NCBI RefSeq assembly: GCF_014048465.1
Contig: NZ_PDLY01000002.1
Span: forward strand, 186,001 to 250,000
From: Bombella mellum
GTDB lineage: Bacteria; Pseudomonadota; Alphaproteobacteria; Acetobacterales; Acetobacteraceae
Direction of reading: 5' to 3'
Length of the DNA stretch: 64,000 nt
Shown: positions 8,337 to 16,450 of the stretch, one piece after another
Layout: the number at the start of each line of letters is the position of its first letter
Position numbering within the stretch: the stretch's first letter is position 1
Made by a program: the position numbers and the translations under genes
Notes under the pieces: generated by a model
Databases searched by the model: none
Seen by the model: only the letters and a program-made list of their open reading frames with translations
What the model was told of the DNA's origin: nothing

Positions 8337-8882
8337 ATGGCGTCCCAGCCCGTATGGCTGAAAGCCTCCTCCATCATTCTTGGTACATTCATCCTGGAAG
8401 ATGTTGCAACCGTTCTGGCGGCCATCGCCGCCAAGGGGGATCAGATTTCCATTCCCGTGGCCCTGATCAGCCTTTACGCTGGAGTTGCCGTAGGGGACAT
8501 GGGGCTTTATGGTCTCGGCCTAGCGGGAAGCCGCTGGGTGTTTCTGCGCCGTTTTCTCACCCTTCCCAGTGAGGAACAGGCCAGACGCTGGTTCTCCCGC
8601 AATATCATAGGTGTCGTTGCCATTTCCCGCTTCGTTCCGGGCAGCCGCCTGCCGCTCTATACGGCATGCGGCTTTTTCCGTGCGCCCTTCCTTGCCTTCT
8701 CCCTTACGGCAGTCGGTGCCACGCTGGTCTGGACGAGCCTGCTCTTCCTCCTCGCCCTGCATGTCGGCGGTTGGCTGCTGGCTCACCAGGGTGGCTGGCG
8801 ATGGGCGGGAATTGTCGGCTTCGTCCTGTGCATTCTGCTGATGGGACGCTTCATCAGTCATCTGCAACGTAGGAATACATAA
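8337..8882 (+). CDS. DedA-family membrane protein
   Basis: A 181-residue integral membrane protein of the DedA/SNARE-associated (VTT) family. The diagnostic segments are ILEDVATVLAAIAA (acidic re-entrant region), GDMGLYGLG and the SRFVPGSRLPLYTACGFF motif with its essential arginines; four to five membrane spans follow. Recent work identifies several DedA proteins as lipid scramblases or undecaprenyl-phosphate flippases, which is the likely but unproven role here. ATG 8337 is chosen because the family begins at about this point and the upstream region belongs to the divergent mltB promoter. It is 4 bases from the ATP-grasp gene, so the two form an operon. Confidence 0.85.
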   Translation: MASQPVWLKASSIILGTFILEDVATVLAAIAAKGDQISIPVALISLYAGVAVGDMGLYGLGLAGSRWVFLRRFLTLPSEEQARRWFSRNIIGVVAISRFVPGSRLPLYTACGFFRAPFLAFSLTAVGATLVWTSLLFLLALHVGGWLLAHQGGWRWAGIVGFVLCILLMGRFISHLQRRNT

Positions 8883-8886
8883 ATTC

Positions 8887-9951
8887 ATGACAGCACCCGC
8901 TGCCGATCATAAGACGCTGTCTCTCTTCGAATTCTGGCCAGACAGCATTTTTTACACCCCCATCGTCATCTACTGGTTCCTGATGGGGCTGCGCTACAGG
9001 GACCTCACCATTTCCACGGCGGCCAATCCGAGAATTGAAACCGGCGGCCTCTGCGGAGAAAGCAAAAGCTCGATTCTGGACATGGCCGGCCCGACCGCCC
9101 AGAAGGCCATCGCCCCCTACCGTGTCATCCACAACGGGGCAAATGCCGTTCAGGACGTGCTGGATGCCATGAAGGCCATCGACGTGGATTTCCCCGTCGT
9201 CCTGAAGCCGGACATCGGCTGCAACGGTACGGGGGTCAAGCTCATCACCTCCCTGGAGATGCTCCGTGAGGTCCTGCCCCTCTTCCCTGCCGGTACGGCC
9301 CTGATGGTCCAGAAGCTCATCAGCCAGCCGCTGGAAGTCGGCATTTTCTTCATCCGTCATCCTGATGAACCCGTCGGACGCATCACCTCGCTGACCTACA
9401 AGGAATCCCCGGTCCTCAAGGGAGATGGCCGCTCCACCCTCCAGGAACTCATTATGGCCGACCCGCGGATGCGGCAGGTGCCACAGCTTTACCTGCCACG
9501 CATCAAAGGCCGGGAAAACGACATCCTCCCTGCGGGTGAGACGCTCTCCCTCCTCTTCGCCGGCAACCACTGCAAGGGGTCCATCTTCCGGGATGGCAGA
9601 CCGGACATCACCCCGGCCCTCACGGACCGCATCAACGCCATCATGCTGGACATTCCCGACTTCCATTTCGGACGGATCGACCTGAAGGTCGCCTCTCCCG
9701 AAGCCATGAAGCGGGGCGAGGATTTCCAGATCATCGAGATCAACGGTGTCGGGTCGGAGGCCATCCATATCTGGGACCGCCGCACGACCCTTGTCGAGGC
9801 GTACCGGACCCAGTTCTACCATTACCGGCAGACCTTCCTCATCGGGGCCGCCAAGAAGAAGCAGGGCTGGAAAAGCTCCGGCGTGTTCGGAACGCTCCGT
9901 TCCTGGCTCAAGCAGCGTCGTCTGCTCGCTTCCTATCCCACCAACGACTGA
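8887..9951 (+). CDS. ATP-grasp enzyme, substrate unknown
   Basis: A 354-residue protein with an ATP-grasp fold related to D-alanine-D-alanine ligase and other carboxylate-amine ligases. VVLKPDIGCNGTGV (about residues 104-117) is the glycine-rich ATP loop, and DFHFGRIDLK with FQIIEINGVGSEA supplies the metal- and phosphate-binding acidic residues near the C-terminus. The N-terminus (LFEFWPDSIFYTPIVIYWFLMGLRY) is hydrophobic and aromatic, suggesting membrane association. The last 50 residues are lysine/arginine-rich. It is not a normal Ddl, since it lacks the Ddl N-terminal lid and is in the wrong context. Tight coupling to DedA suggests an envelope- or lipid-linked ligase. The substrate cannot be deduced. 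Confidence 0.72.
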   Translation: MTAPAADHKTLSLFEFWPDSIFYTPIVIYWFLMGLRYRDLTISTAANPRIETGGLCGESKSSILDMAGPTAQKAIAPYRVIHNGANAVQDVLDAMKAIDVDFPVVLKPDIGCNGTGVKLITSLEMLREVLPLFPAGTALMVQKLISQPLEVGIFFIRHPDEPVGRITSLTYKESPVLKGDGRSTLQELIMADPRMRQVPQLYLPRIKGRENDILPAGETLSLLFAGNHCKGSIFRDGRPDITPALTDRINAIMLDIPDFHFGRIDLKVASPEAMKRGEDFQIIEINGVGSEAIHIWDRRTTLVEAYRTQFYHYRQTFLIGAAKKKQGWKSSGVFGTLRSWLKQRRLLASYPTND

Positions 9952-9961
9952 CCACCGCCTC

Positions 9962-9985
9962 CCGCCGGATGAAACCATCCGGCGG
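9962..9985. terminator. Inverted repeat between convergent genes
   Basis: A perfect 10-bp stem (9962-9971 with 9976-9985) around an AAAC loop lies between the convergent ends of the ATP-grasp gene and mlaD. No T-run follows on either strand, so it may be a weak bidirectional terminator or a processing hairpin. Confidence 0.5.
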
Positions 9986-10000
9986 ACCCGATGACCCGGA

Positions 10001-10459
10001 CTAAAGCTTTCCCGCTCCGAAAATATAGTTGCTGATCTGCTGTTCCAGCGAGAGCAGGGGACGTGCGTCCAGAATGGTGGCTCCAGCCGTCAGGGTCTTG
10101 GTGGATTTCCCCGGCAGAATCTGAAGGGCATTATCCCCGCCGATGGTGGGGGCCGCAATGGCCACGGCCGTGTCGACAGGCAGCTTCAGGTCATCCTGCA
10201 CGGCAAACAGGACATCCACGACGGCCGTTTCCGGATTCAGCGTGATGGACCGCACCCGCCCGACCGTCACGCCGCCGAGATCGACATCGGCACCGTCATC
10301 CAGCCCGTTCGTGGAGCTGAACACGGCATGATAGCGGGTCATATGACGATCCGGCCCGGCAAGAAGGCCCAGCCCATAAGCCACGAACCCACCAGCGGCC
10401 AACAGAACACAGCCGCTGGCAACAAATGCTCCGCCACGTCCCTTGAAGATCGCCCACAT
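10001..10459 (-). CDS. mlaD: MlaD-like MCE-domain protein
   Basis: A 152-residue protein with one N-terminal membrane span (about residues 10-30) followed by a single MCE domain; the segments SSTNGLDDGADVDLGGVTVGRV and PTIGGDNALQILPG are typical. MlaD forms hexameric rings that carry phospholipids between inner and outer membranes with the MlaFEB transporter. ATG 10459 is selected because a GAGGTG lies 6-7 bases upstream; an upstream in-frame start at 10558 lacks family support. No mlaE, mlaF or mlaB neighbour is present, nor the NDUFA12/DUF2155 neighbours often seen with alphaproteobacterial MlaD, so it is an orphan here. Confidence 0.85.
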   Translation of the reverse strand: MWAIFKGRGGAFVASGCVLLAAGGFVAYGLGLLAGPDRHMTRYHAVFSSTNGLDDGADVDLGGVTVGRVRSITLNPETAVVDVLFAVQDDLKLPVDTAVAIAAPTIGGDNALQILPGKSTKTLTAGATILDARPLLSLEQQISNYIFGAGKL

Positions 10460-10624
10460 AGACACCTCGAAATTCACGCCCCGTTCTGCTAGCCTGAACG
10501 CAGGAGAAGCTGATTTCATGAAAAGTAACAGTCCGTCACCGCTACCATATGTAAGCATTTCTCACCAGCATCAGGCGGAGCTTTTCCTTCCTTTCCTCCT
10601 CCACAGCATGAATCACGGTTCCGT

Positions 10625-11485
10625 ATGACAACTCTCCAGGCCCTCATCCTCGCCATCGTTCAGGGCATCACGGAACCGTTTCCCGTCAGCAGTCTTGGCC
10701 ACGCCGTCCTCCTGCCCGGCCTGCTGCACTGGTCACTGGATGAGCACAGCCCGACATTCCTGCCATTCCTGACCATGCTGCATGTGGGAACCCTGCTCGC
10801 CCTGGCCCACGTCTTCTGGCACGACTGGCGGGCCATCCTGCTCGGCCTGTTCTCTCCCCGCCAGTCAGCCAGAAACCGCAACAAGGCCGTCCGGCTGTGC
10901 AGCCTGCTCGTGCTGGCCACCATTCCTGCCGTCATCATGGGCGGGCTGTTCGAGCACCGTCTGAGACAGGTCTTTGCCAATCCCCTCATGGTGGCAGGTT
11001 TCCTGACACTCAACGGGCTGCTGCTCATCATGACGGAAATCATGCGCCGCCGTTCCCTTCAGGACACGCTCAGCACCACCTACCAGACTCAGGAACTGGA
11101 CTGGAAGGACGCCTTCATCATCGGCCTGTGGCAGTGTCTCGCCCTCTTTCCTGGCCTCTCACGCTCCGGGGCGACCATCAATGGCGGGCTGATGCGTGGT
11201 CTCGACCATCTGACGGCGACACGCTTTTCCCTGCTCATGGCCCAGCCGATCATCCTGGCCGCCACTGCGAAAGAGGCATGGCAGCTCCGCCATGTTCCTC
11301 TGTCCCACACCATGATCACGCAGTCGCTCCTCGGGGCCGTGGTGGCCGGCATCACGGCACTGATCTGCTCCCGCCTGCTTCTGCGCTTCTTCCACGAGGA
11401 AAACGGACACACCCTGACAGGTTTTGGCGTCTACTGCCTTCTGGCTGGCATCGGCAGTGCCTTCCTGCTGCATTTTCACCTCTAA
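10625..11485 (+). CDS. uppP: Undecaprenyl-diphosphate phosphatase
   Basis: A 286-residue polytopic membrane phosphatase of the UppP/BacA family, which dephosphorylates undecaprenyl diphosphate to recycle the lipid carrier of cell-wall synthesis. The first active-site motif is QGITEPFPVSSLGHAVLLP (13-31), with the expected glutamate and histidine, and the second is PGLSRSGAT at about 175-183. The first motif differs from the common TEFLPVSSSGH form, which marks a divergent subgroup known in other proteobacteria. No good ribosome-binding site precedes ATG 10625. A six-codon ORF at 10608-10628 ends at a TGA overlapping this ATG. It is divergent from mlaD. Confidence 0.88.
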   Translation: MTTLQALILAIVQGITEPFPVSSLGHAVLLPGLLHWSLDEHSPTFLPFLTMLHVGTLLALAHVFWHDWRAILLGLFSPRQSARNRNKAVRLCSLLVLATIPAVIMGGLFEHRLRQVFANPLMVAGFLTLNGLLLIMTEIMRRRSLQDTLSTTYQTQELDWKDAFIIGLWQCLALFPGLSRSGATINGGLMRGLDHLTATRFSLLMAQPIILAATAKEAWQLRHVPLSHTMITQSLLGAVVAGITALICSRLLLRFFHEENGHTLTGFGVYCLLAGIGSAFLLHFHL

Positions 11486-11617
11486 AGGCAGAAAAACATG
11501 CGGGGCGGAATTTACAAATGCGCCCTGAAACGCCAGAAAGAAAACATTCCGGTATCATACCGTTCCAGGCCGTTTCTACAGGAATCGTGACATCCTCATG
11601 CCCCATCTCGAAACACC

Positions 11618-13120
11618 ATGAACAGGGCCCGCCGCAAGACCCTCGCCCAGATACAGTCTGCCGGAGACCGGCATGACCTGAAACGCAGCCTCGGTGCCAC
11701 GCAGCTCCTGCTCATGGGTGTCGGTACCGCCATCGGGGCGGGCGTCTATGTCATCACCGGCACGGCGGCGGCGGAATATGCCGGACCATCAGTCCTCCTG
11801 TCCTTCCTCGTCGCCGCAGCGGCCTGCCTGTTCACGGCCCTGTGCTATGGGGAGCTGGCCTCCACCTTTCCCGTATCCGGGTCGGCCTATGCCTATGCCT
11901 ATCTCTCCATGGGGGAGAAAATGGCCTGGGTGACCGGCTGGCTGCTCCTGCTGGAATATGGCATCGCCGGAACGGCCGTGGCTGCCGGTTTTGCCGGTTA
12001 CCTGACGTCCCTGCTCAACGGCCTTGGCCTGCATCTGCCAGCTGCCATCTCGCAGACGACCTTCCAGTCCATCCCTCATTCCAGCAGCGGCCTTCTCACC
12101 TTCCATCACAGCGTAAACCTGATCGGCCTCGCCGTCATGCTGTTCATAAGTCTGGTGCTGGTCCGTGGCATCGAGACGGCAGCACGGTTCAACACGGTTT
12201 TCGTCGCCATCAAGATCGGCGTTCTCGTTCTTTTTGTCGGGGTCGGGCTGTTCTATCTCCACCCCGCCTACTGGCATCCCTTCATCCCTCCCTCACAGGG
12301 AAATTTCCACTTTGGCGTGGCTGGCATCTTCCGGGCCGCCTCCATCATCTTCTTCGCCTATGGCGGGTTCGAGGCCGTCTCGACCGCTGCGGCGGAAGCC
12401 CGCAACCCGACACGGGACGTACCCATAGGCATCATCGGCAGCCTCATCATCTGCACGCTGGTCTATGTCACCGTGGCCGCCGTCCTGCTGGGGGTCGCCC
12501 CCTACCAGATGCTGGATGCGGCTGATCCTCTCTCCATAGCCACGAACCTGATGCACAAGCCCTGGCTGGCCTTTCTCATCAACACCGGGGCCACCGTCGG
12601 GCTGTTCTCCGTACTGATCGGCCTGCTCTATGCCATTTCCCGCATGGTACATGCCATCAGCCATGACGGCCTTCTGCCACGTGTCTTCGGCACCGTCCAT
12701 GCACGCTTCAGGACCCCCTGGCTGGCCACTCTGCTGCTTGGCCTCATCATGGGGATCATGAGTGCCACCATGCCCATCGCTCTGCTGGGGGACCTGCTCT
12801 GCATCGGCACCACGCTCGCCTTCGCCATCGTCTGCTTCACCGTCATCTGGCAGCGCAACCGGGCACCGGACACGCCACGCCCCTTTCAGGTGCCGCTGGG
12901 TGGCATCCGCATCCGGGGCCTGTGGCTGGGCATCACCCCCCTGCTCGGCATTTTCTTCTGCCTCTGCATGATCGTGCCGCTGGGACTGAACATCGTGAAC
13001 GTCACCCTGCACGGAAATACCATTCCCCTGATCTTCTTCGCCCTTTATACGGGGCTGGGTTTTGCAACCTACCTGCTCTACGGGCGTCACAATTCGACCA
13101 TGAAGCCCCCCTCCTCCTGA
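11618..13120 (+). CDS. APC-superfamily amino acid permease, copy 1
   Basis: A 500-residue inner-membrane amino acid transporter of the APC superfamily, cationic-amino-acid-transporter (CAT)-like. The first helix carries GVGTAIGAGVYVITG, the substrate- and carboxylate-binding GxG motif of the LeuT fold, and FFAYGGFEAVSTAAAEARNP marks helix 6 and the conserved following loop. About 12 membrane spans are visible, followed by LWLGITPLLGI and a short cytoplasmic tail. The substrate is probably lysine, arginine or another amino acid but cannot be read from sequence. It lies 95 bases upstream of a close paralogue on the same strand, and one 85-base stretch is nearly identical between the two. Confidence 0.85.
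   Translation: MNRARRKTLAQIQSAGDRHDLKRSLGATQLLLMGVGTAIGAGVYVITGTAAAEYAGPSVLLSFLVAAAACLFTALCYGELASTFPVSGSAYAYAYLSMGEKMAWVTGWLLLLEYGIAGTAVAAGFAGYLTSLLNGLGLHLPAAISQTTFQSIPHSSSGLLTFHHSVNLIGLAVMLFISLVLVRGIETAARFNTVFVAIKIGVLVLFVGVGLFYLHPAYWHPFIPPSQGNFHFGVAGIFRAASIIFFAYGGFEAVSTAAAEARNPTRDVPIGIIGSLIICTLVYVTVAAVLLGVAPYQMLDAADPLSIATNLMHKPWLAFLINTGATVGLFSVLIGLLYAISRMVHAISHDGLLPRVFGTVHARFRTPWLATLLLGLIMGIMSATMPIALLGDLLCIGTTLAFAIVCFTVIWQRNRAPDTPRPFQVPLGGIRIRGLWLGITPLLGIFFCLCMIVPLGLNIVNVTLHGNTIPLIFFALYTGLGFATYLLYGRHNSTMKPPSS
12303..12387 (+). repeat. Near-identical tract shared with permease copy 2
   Basis: These 85 bases match 13928-14012 with one difference (T at 12322 versus G at 13947) that is synonymous. 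They encode FHFGVAGIFRAASIIFFAYG and the next eight residues of helix 6. Flanking sequence is clearly more diverged. Confidence 0.85.
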
Positions 13121-13215
13121 ACGGTCGGCTCCCTGCCTTCCGGGCCTCCGGATGTGCCATGGTGCCGCCACCCTTCACCAATCTGCCGTTTTTTTCTGGA
13201 TGATCCACCGCCCCT

Positions 13216-14754
13216 ATGCGTAAACCTTCTTCCTCTCCCAGACGCCGTGACCCGCGACGCAAGACCATGAGCCAGATCACGGCAGAGAATGACTCCGTCA
13301 CGCTCAAAAGAAGCCTGACGGCCACGCAGCTGCTGCTCATGGGGGTCGGCACGACCGTTGGGGCGGGGGTCTACGTCATGACCGGCACGGCAGCGGCAGA
13401 ATATGCCGGTCCGGCTGTCCTGCTCTCCTTTCTCGTGGCCGCTGCCGCCTGCCTGTTCACCGCCTTCTGCTATGGAGAACTGGCTTCCACCTTTCCCGTA
13501 TCCGGCTCCTCCTATTCCTATGCCTACATCTCCATGGGAGAACGGGCCGCTTGGAATGTCAGCTGGCTGATGCTGCTCGAGTATGGCATTTCCTGCACGG
13601 CCGTCGCAGCCGGTCTCTCGGGATACATGAACTCCCTGCTGGGCATCTTCAACATCCACCTCCCGGTGTGGCTGACCCAGACGAGCCTCCAGCCCGTCCC
13701 CGGCTCCGAAGGCACGGCCCTGACGGCCGGATGGCGACTGGACCTGATCGGCTTCATCTCCGTCCTGCTGGTCACGGCCCTGCTGGCCCGAGGCGTGGAA
13801 GAGTCGGCCCGCTTCAACTCGCTCGTGGTCGCCCTGAAGATCGGTGTCCTGCTCCTCTTCCTGATCATCGGTGTCAGCTACATCACGCCTGCCAACTGGT
13901 TTCCCTTCATTCCACCGGCGCAGGCCCATTTCCACTTTGGCGTGGCGGGCATCTTCCGGGCCGCCTCCATCATCTTCTTCGCCTATGGCGGGTTCGAGGC
14001 CGTCTCGACCGCCTCCTCAGAAGCCCGCAACCCGACCCGTGACATCCCTATCGGGATCATCGGCAGCCTGCTGATCTGTACGCTGATCTATGTTGCCGTG
14101 GCCGCCGTCCTGCTGGGCATCGTACCTTATGGCAAGCTGAACGTGGCAGACCCGCTGGCGGTGGCCACGCAGGCCATGGGCAAACCGTGGCTGGCCCTGC
14201 TCGTGAACGGTGGGGCGACCATCGGCCTTTCCTCCGTGCTGCTGGGGCTGATGTATGGACAGTCCCGCATCCTCCTGACGACCGGACGTGACGGGCTGAT
14301 TCCTGCCGTGTTCAGCCGGATTCACGCCCGCTATCGGACCCCTGCCCAGGGAACCTTCATCATGGGGGCCATCATCGCCCTGATGACGGCAACCCTGCCC
14401 ATCGACATCATCAGTGATCTGGTCTCACTGGGAACAGCCCTGGCCTTCGCCATGGTCTGCTTCACCGTCATCTGGCAGCGCAATCATGCGGCCGACATCC
14501 GGCGTCCCTTCAGCGTACCTCTGGGCGGCTTCCGTATCCGGGGTGTCTGGATCGGGATTACCCCGGTGCTGGGCATCATCTTCTGTCTGATCATGATTCT
14601 GCCGCTGCTCTTCAACATGCTGCACGCCCTGCTGGGCGGTAACCCGGTGCCCGTCATCCTGCTTGTCACCTATTTCGCCATAGGTGCCCTGACATACCGC
14701 TTCTACGGCTATCACAATTCCCTCATGGCCGACGGTTCATCAGCCCGCCGCTGA
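13216..14754 (+). CDS. APC-superfamily amino acid permease, copy 2
   Basis: A 512-residue paralogue of the preceding permease with the same CAT-like features: GVGTTVGAGVYVMTG in helix 1, FFAYGGFEAVSTASSEARNP in helix 6 and about 12 spans. ATG 13216 is supported because its PRRKT...LKRSL N-terminal segment aligns with the ARRKT...LKRSL start of copy 1; ATG 13267 would remove it. Differences cluster in loops and in helices 3-5 and 8, so the copies may differ in substrate or expression. They probably arose by tandem duplication. A terminator follows at 14768. Substrate unknown. Confidence 0.85.
   Translation: MRKPSSSPRRRDPRRKTMSQITAENDSVTLKRSLTATQLLLMGVGTTVGAGVYVMTGTAAAEYAGPAVLLSFLVAAAACLFTAFCYGELASTFPVSGSSYSYAYISMGERAAWNVSWLMLLEYGISCTAVAAGLSGYMNSLLGIFNIHLPVWLTQTSLQPVPGSEGTALTAGWRLDLIGFISVLLVTALLARGVEESARFNSLVVALKIGVLLLFLIIGVSYITPANWFPFIPPAQAHFHFGVAGIFRAASIIFFAYGGFEAVSTASSEARNPTRDIPIGIIGSLLICTLIYVAVAAVLLGIVPYGKLNVADPLAVATQAMGKPWLALLVNGGATIGLSSVLLGLMYGQSRILLTTGRDGLIPAVFSRIHARYRTPAQGTFIMGAIIALMTATLPIDIISDLVSLGTALAFAMVCFTVIWQRNHAADIRRPFSVPLGGFRIRGVWIGITPVLGIIFCLIMILPLLFNMLHALLGGNPVPVILLVTYFAIGALTYRFYGYHNSLMADGSSARR
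13928..14012 (+). repeat. Near-identical tract shared with permease copy 1
   Basis: This is the partner of 12303-12387, with 84 of 85 bases the same. It is the longest uninterrupted similarity between the two permease genes and suggests gene conversion. Confidence 0.85.
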
Positions 14755-14767
14755 CAGGTGCCGGTCT

Positions 14768-14798
14768 GGTCCGTTCCTCAGGGAACGGACCTTCCTCC
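14768..14798. terminator. Terminator between permease 2 and mscS
   Basis: A perfect 10-bp stem (14768-14777 with 14782-14791) with a TCAG loop is followed by TTCCTCC. A second, weaker 6-bp hairpin (14799-14804 with 14811-14816, then TTT) overlaps the mscS stop. The convergent genes are probably separated by this pair. Confidence 0.6.
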
Positions 14799-14807
14799 AA
14801 GAGGAAC

Positions 14808-16016
14808 TCACCTCTTTTTCCTGTCACCTGCGCTGCCCGGTCCCAGATAGCTCCCCGGCGGGGGCCGGTGCACTGGCGGCGACAGCATGGTATCAGGGTC
14901 CGTGACATCCAGCCTTTCACCCGTTTCCGGCGAAACGAACGCCACACGTCGCCGTGGCAGTGCCTGCGGAAAATGCTCCCGGATGCCAGCGATCGCCCTC
15001 TCCCGGATGTCGCAGCGCAGGTCCCAGCTCTGCATGGCATTACGGGCACTGGCAATGACACGGACGGAAATGGCCTGGTCCGTACAGTCCGCCACCTGGG
15101 CATCAAACACCTTGCCATCCCATAACGGGCAGCTCCGCACGATCTCCCGCAGCATGTCCCGTATCTCGGTCATGGGGGCGTCATAATCCAGCCAGAGAAA
15201 GACGACCCCCGTGATGGCCGCCGAATTGTGCGTCCAGTTCTCGAAACGGTTTTCCAGAAAATAGGAAATGGGCACGATGTGACGCCGCCAGTCCCAGACA
15301 CGCAGCACGACATAGGTGGCCGTTATTTCCTCCACCCAGCACCAGTCACCATTGATGACGACAAGGTCCTCCATGCGGATGGGCTGTGTAATCGCAATCT
15401 GCACACCGGCAATAAGATTCGTCAGAAGGCCCCGGGCGGACAGACCGACGATAAGCGAGGCCGCACCAGCCGACGCAAACAGTGACACCCCATACTGCTT
15501 GACCGACGGGAACAGCATCAGGGCCGAGGCTACCGTCACCAGCCCGATCAGGATTTCCCCCAGCCGCCGCAGCACCTTGATCTGCGTCTGATGGGCACGG
15601 GCCATGATGTCATCCGCATAATCCAGCCGTGCCAGACGGTTCAGATAGGCCTCGGACATCAGGCGGAACATGGTGATGATCGAAAAGCCGAGAATCAGGA
15701 TCAGCAGAAAGACGAAGAACAGCCTCAGGTCCTGTTCCTGCTCGTAGGAAAAGCCGGTGGCCGCTGGCAGGGCGGCCAGCAGGGCCAGCAGGGTGACCAT
15801 CACCTGCATGGGCCGCCGCATCGCACTGACCGTGTTCCGGATCATCGCCCCGCTGCGTGTCCCGGGAATACGTAGGATGAGCGCACTTGCCCCATGACCT
15901 GCGTAGAAGGCGGCCAGCCCGACAATGACAAGCATGAGGACTGACACGACCGCAGGAGGCAGCCAGGACAGCGCACTGCTGAAAGCAAACAGGATGTTGG
16001 TGAAATGCTGAGACAA
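14808..16016 (-). CDS. MscS-family mechanosensitive channel
   Basis: A small-conductance mechanosensitive channel of about 402 residues that releases solutes on hypo-osmotic shock. Three or more N-terminal membrane spans are followed by the pore helix and beta domain (ASAGAASLIVGLSARGLLTNLIAG, then the QPIRMEDLVVINGDW beta layer) and a C-terminal alpha/beta cytoplasmic domain. The start is uncertain. ATG codons at 16193 and 16166 are in frame, but a plus-strand tRNA promoter occupies that region. TTG 16016, with GGGAG 9 bases upstream and an AT-rich region before it, gives a protein beginning at the first membrane span, and I prefer it. Confidence 0.75.
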   Translation of the reverse strand: MSQHFTNILFAFSSALSWLPPAVVSVLMLVIVGLAAFYAGHGASALILRIPGTRSGAMIRNTVSAMRRPMQVMVTLLALLAALPAATGFSYEQEQDLRLFFVFLLILILGFSIITMFRLMSEAYLNRLARLDYADDIMARAHQTQIKVLRRLGEILIGLVTVASALMLFPSVKQYGVSLFASAGAASLIVGLSARGLLTNLIAGVQIAITQPIRMEDLVVINGDWCWVEEITATYVVLRVWDWRRHIVPISYFLENRFENWTHNSAAITGVVFLWLDYDAPMTEIRDMLREIVRSCPLWDGKVFDAQVADCTDQAISVRVIASARNAMQSWDLRCDIRERAIAGIREHFPQALPRRRVAFVSPETGERLDVTDPDTMLSPPVHRPPPGSYLGPGSAGDRKKR

Positions 16017-16128
16017 AAAGGACAGCTCCCGACTGGAAGTTTGAAAATGTGTCAGCGAAAAATGACAGCCTCCTTGCAGGAATGGAATAGAAAATAACAA
16101 AAAAACATGAAGATGGACCCGATGCCTG

Positions 16129-16157
16129 TTGACTTCCTCACCCGGCTGCCATAAAAG
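16129..16157 (+). promoter_or_regulatory. Sigma-70-type promoter for tRNA-Met
   Basis: TTGACT at 16129-16134 and TAAAAG at 16152-16157 are separated by 17 bases. Transcription would begin near 16164, giving a leader of about 33 bases before the mature tRNA 5' end. Confidence 0.6.
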
Positions 16158-16196
16158 CACACCCATCGGAAGGCATGAGCCTTCAGAGGACATGAT

Positions 16197-16271
16197 GGCG
16201 GCGTAGCTCAGCGGTAGAGCAGGGGAATCATAATCCCTTGGTCGGCGGTTCAAATCCGTCCGCCGCTACCA
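16197..16271 (+). tRNA. tRNA-Met (CAT), elongator
   Basis: A 75-base tRNA with encoded CCA. The acceptor stem 16197-16203 pairs with 16261-16267 (one terminal G-T pair). The D arm is GCTCAGCGGTAGAGC, the anticodon loop ATCATAA shows anticodon CAT, and the T arm is GGCGGTTCAAATCCGTC. The first acceptor pair (unlike the C-A mismatch of initiator tRNA) and the overall sequence fit the alphaproteobacterial elongator tRNA-Met; tRNA-Ile2 with a modified CAT is the less likely alternative. Confidence 0.92.
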
Positions 16272-16385
16272 TCTTCCTCCACGATATCTTCCCAGAAATC
16301 CGTTTCTTCTGCTCAGATGGAATGAAGTCCCCCCCTTCTGTCCTATGTGGATGTTTTCCGCCTGTCTCCAGAAAACCGTAGATAC

Positions 16386-16421
16386 AAAAAAACAGGCTGG
16401 GCCCGAGAGCCATCAGCCTGT
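16386..16421 (-). terminator. Terminator of the DUF4167 gene
   Basis: On the minus strand an 8-bp stem (16414-16421 with 16392-16399), extended by an inner GGC/GCC pairing, is followed by seven T residues (16386-16392). It lies 30 bases after the DUF4167 stop. Confidence 0.75.
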
Positions 16422-16450
16422 CTCCTGTCCGCCCTACGGGGGAAGCGGTC

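Noticed and set aside
10608-10628. Six-codon leader ORF ending on the uppP start codon
   Set aside because: No ribosome-binding site precedes it, and such overlaps occur by chance. I kept it only as a note under uppP.
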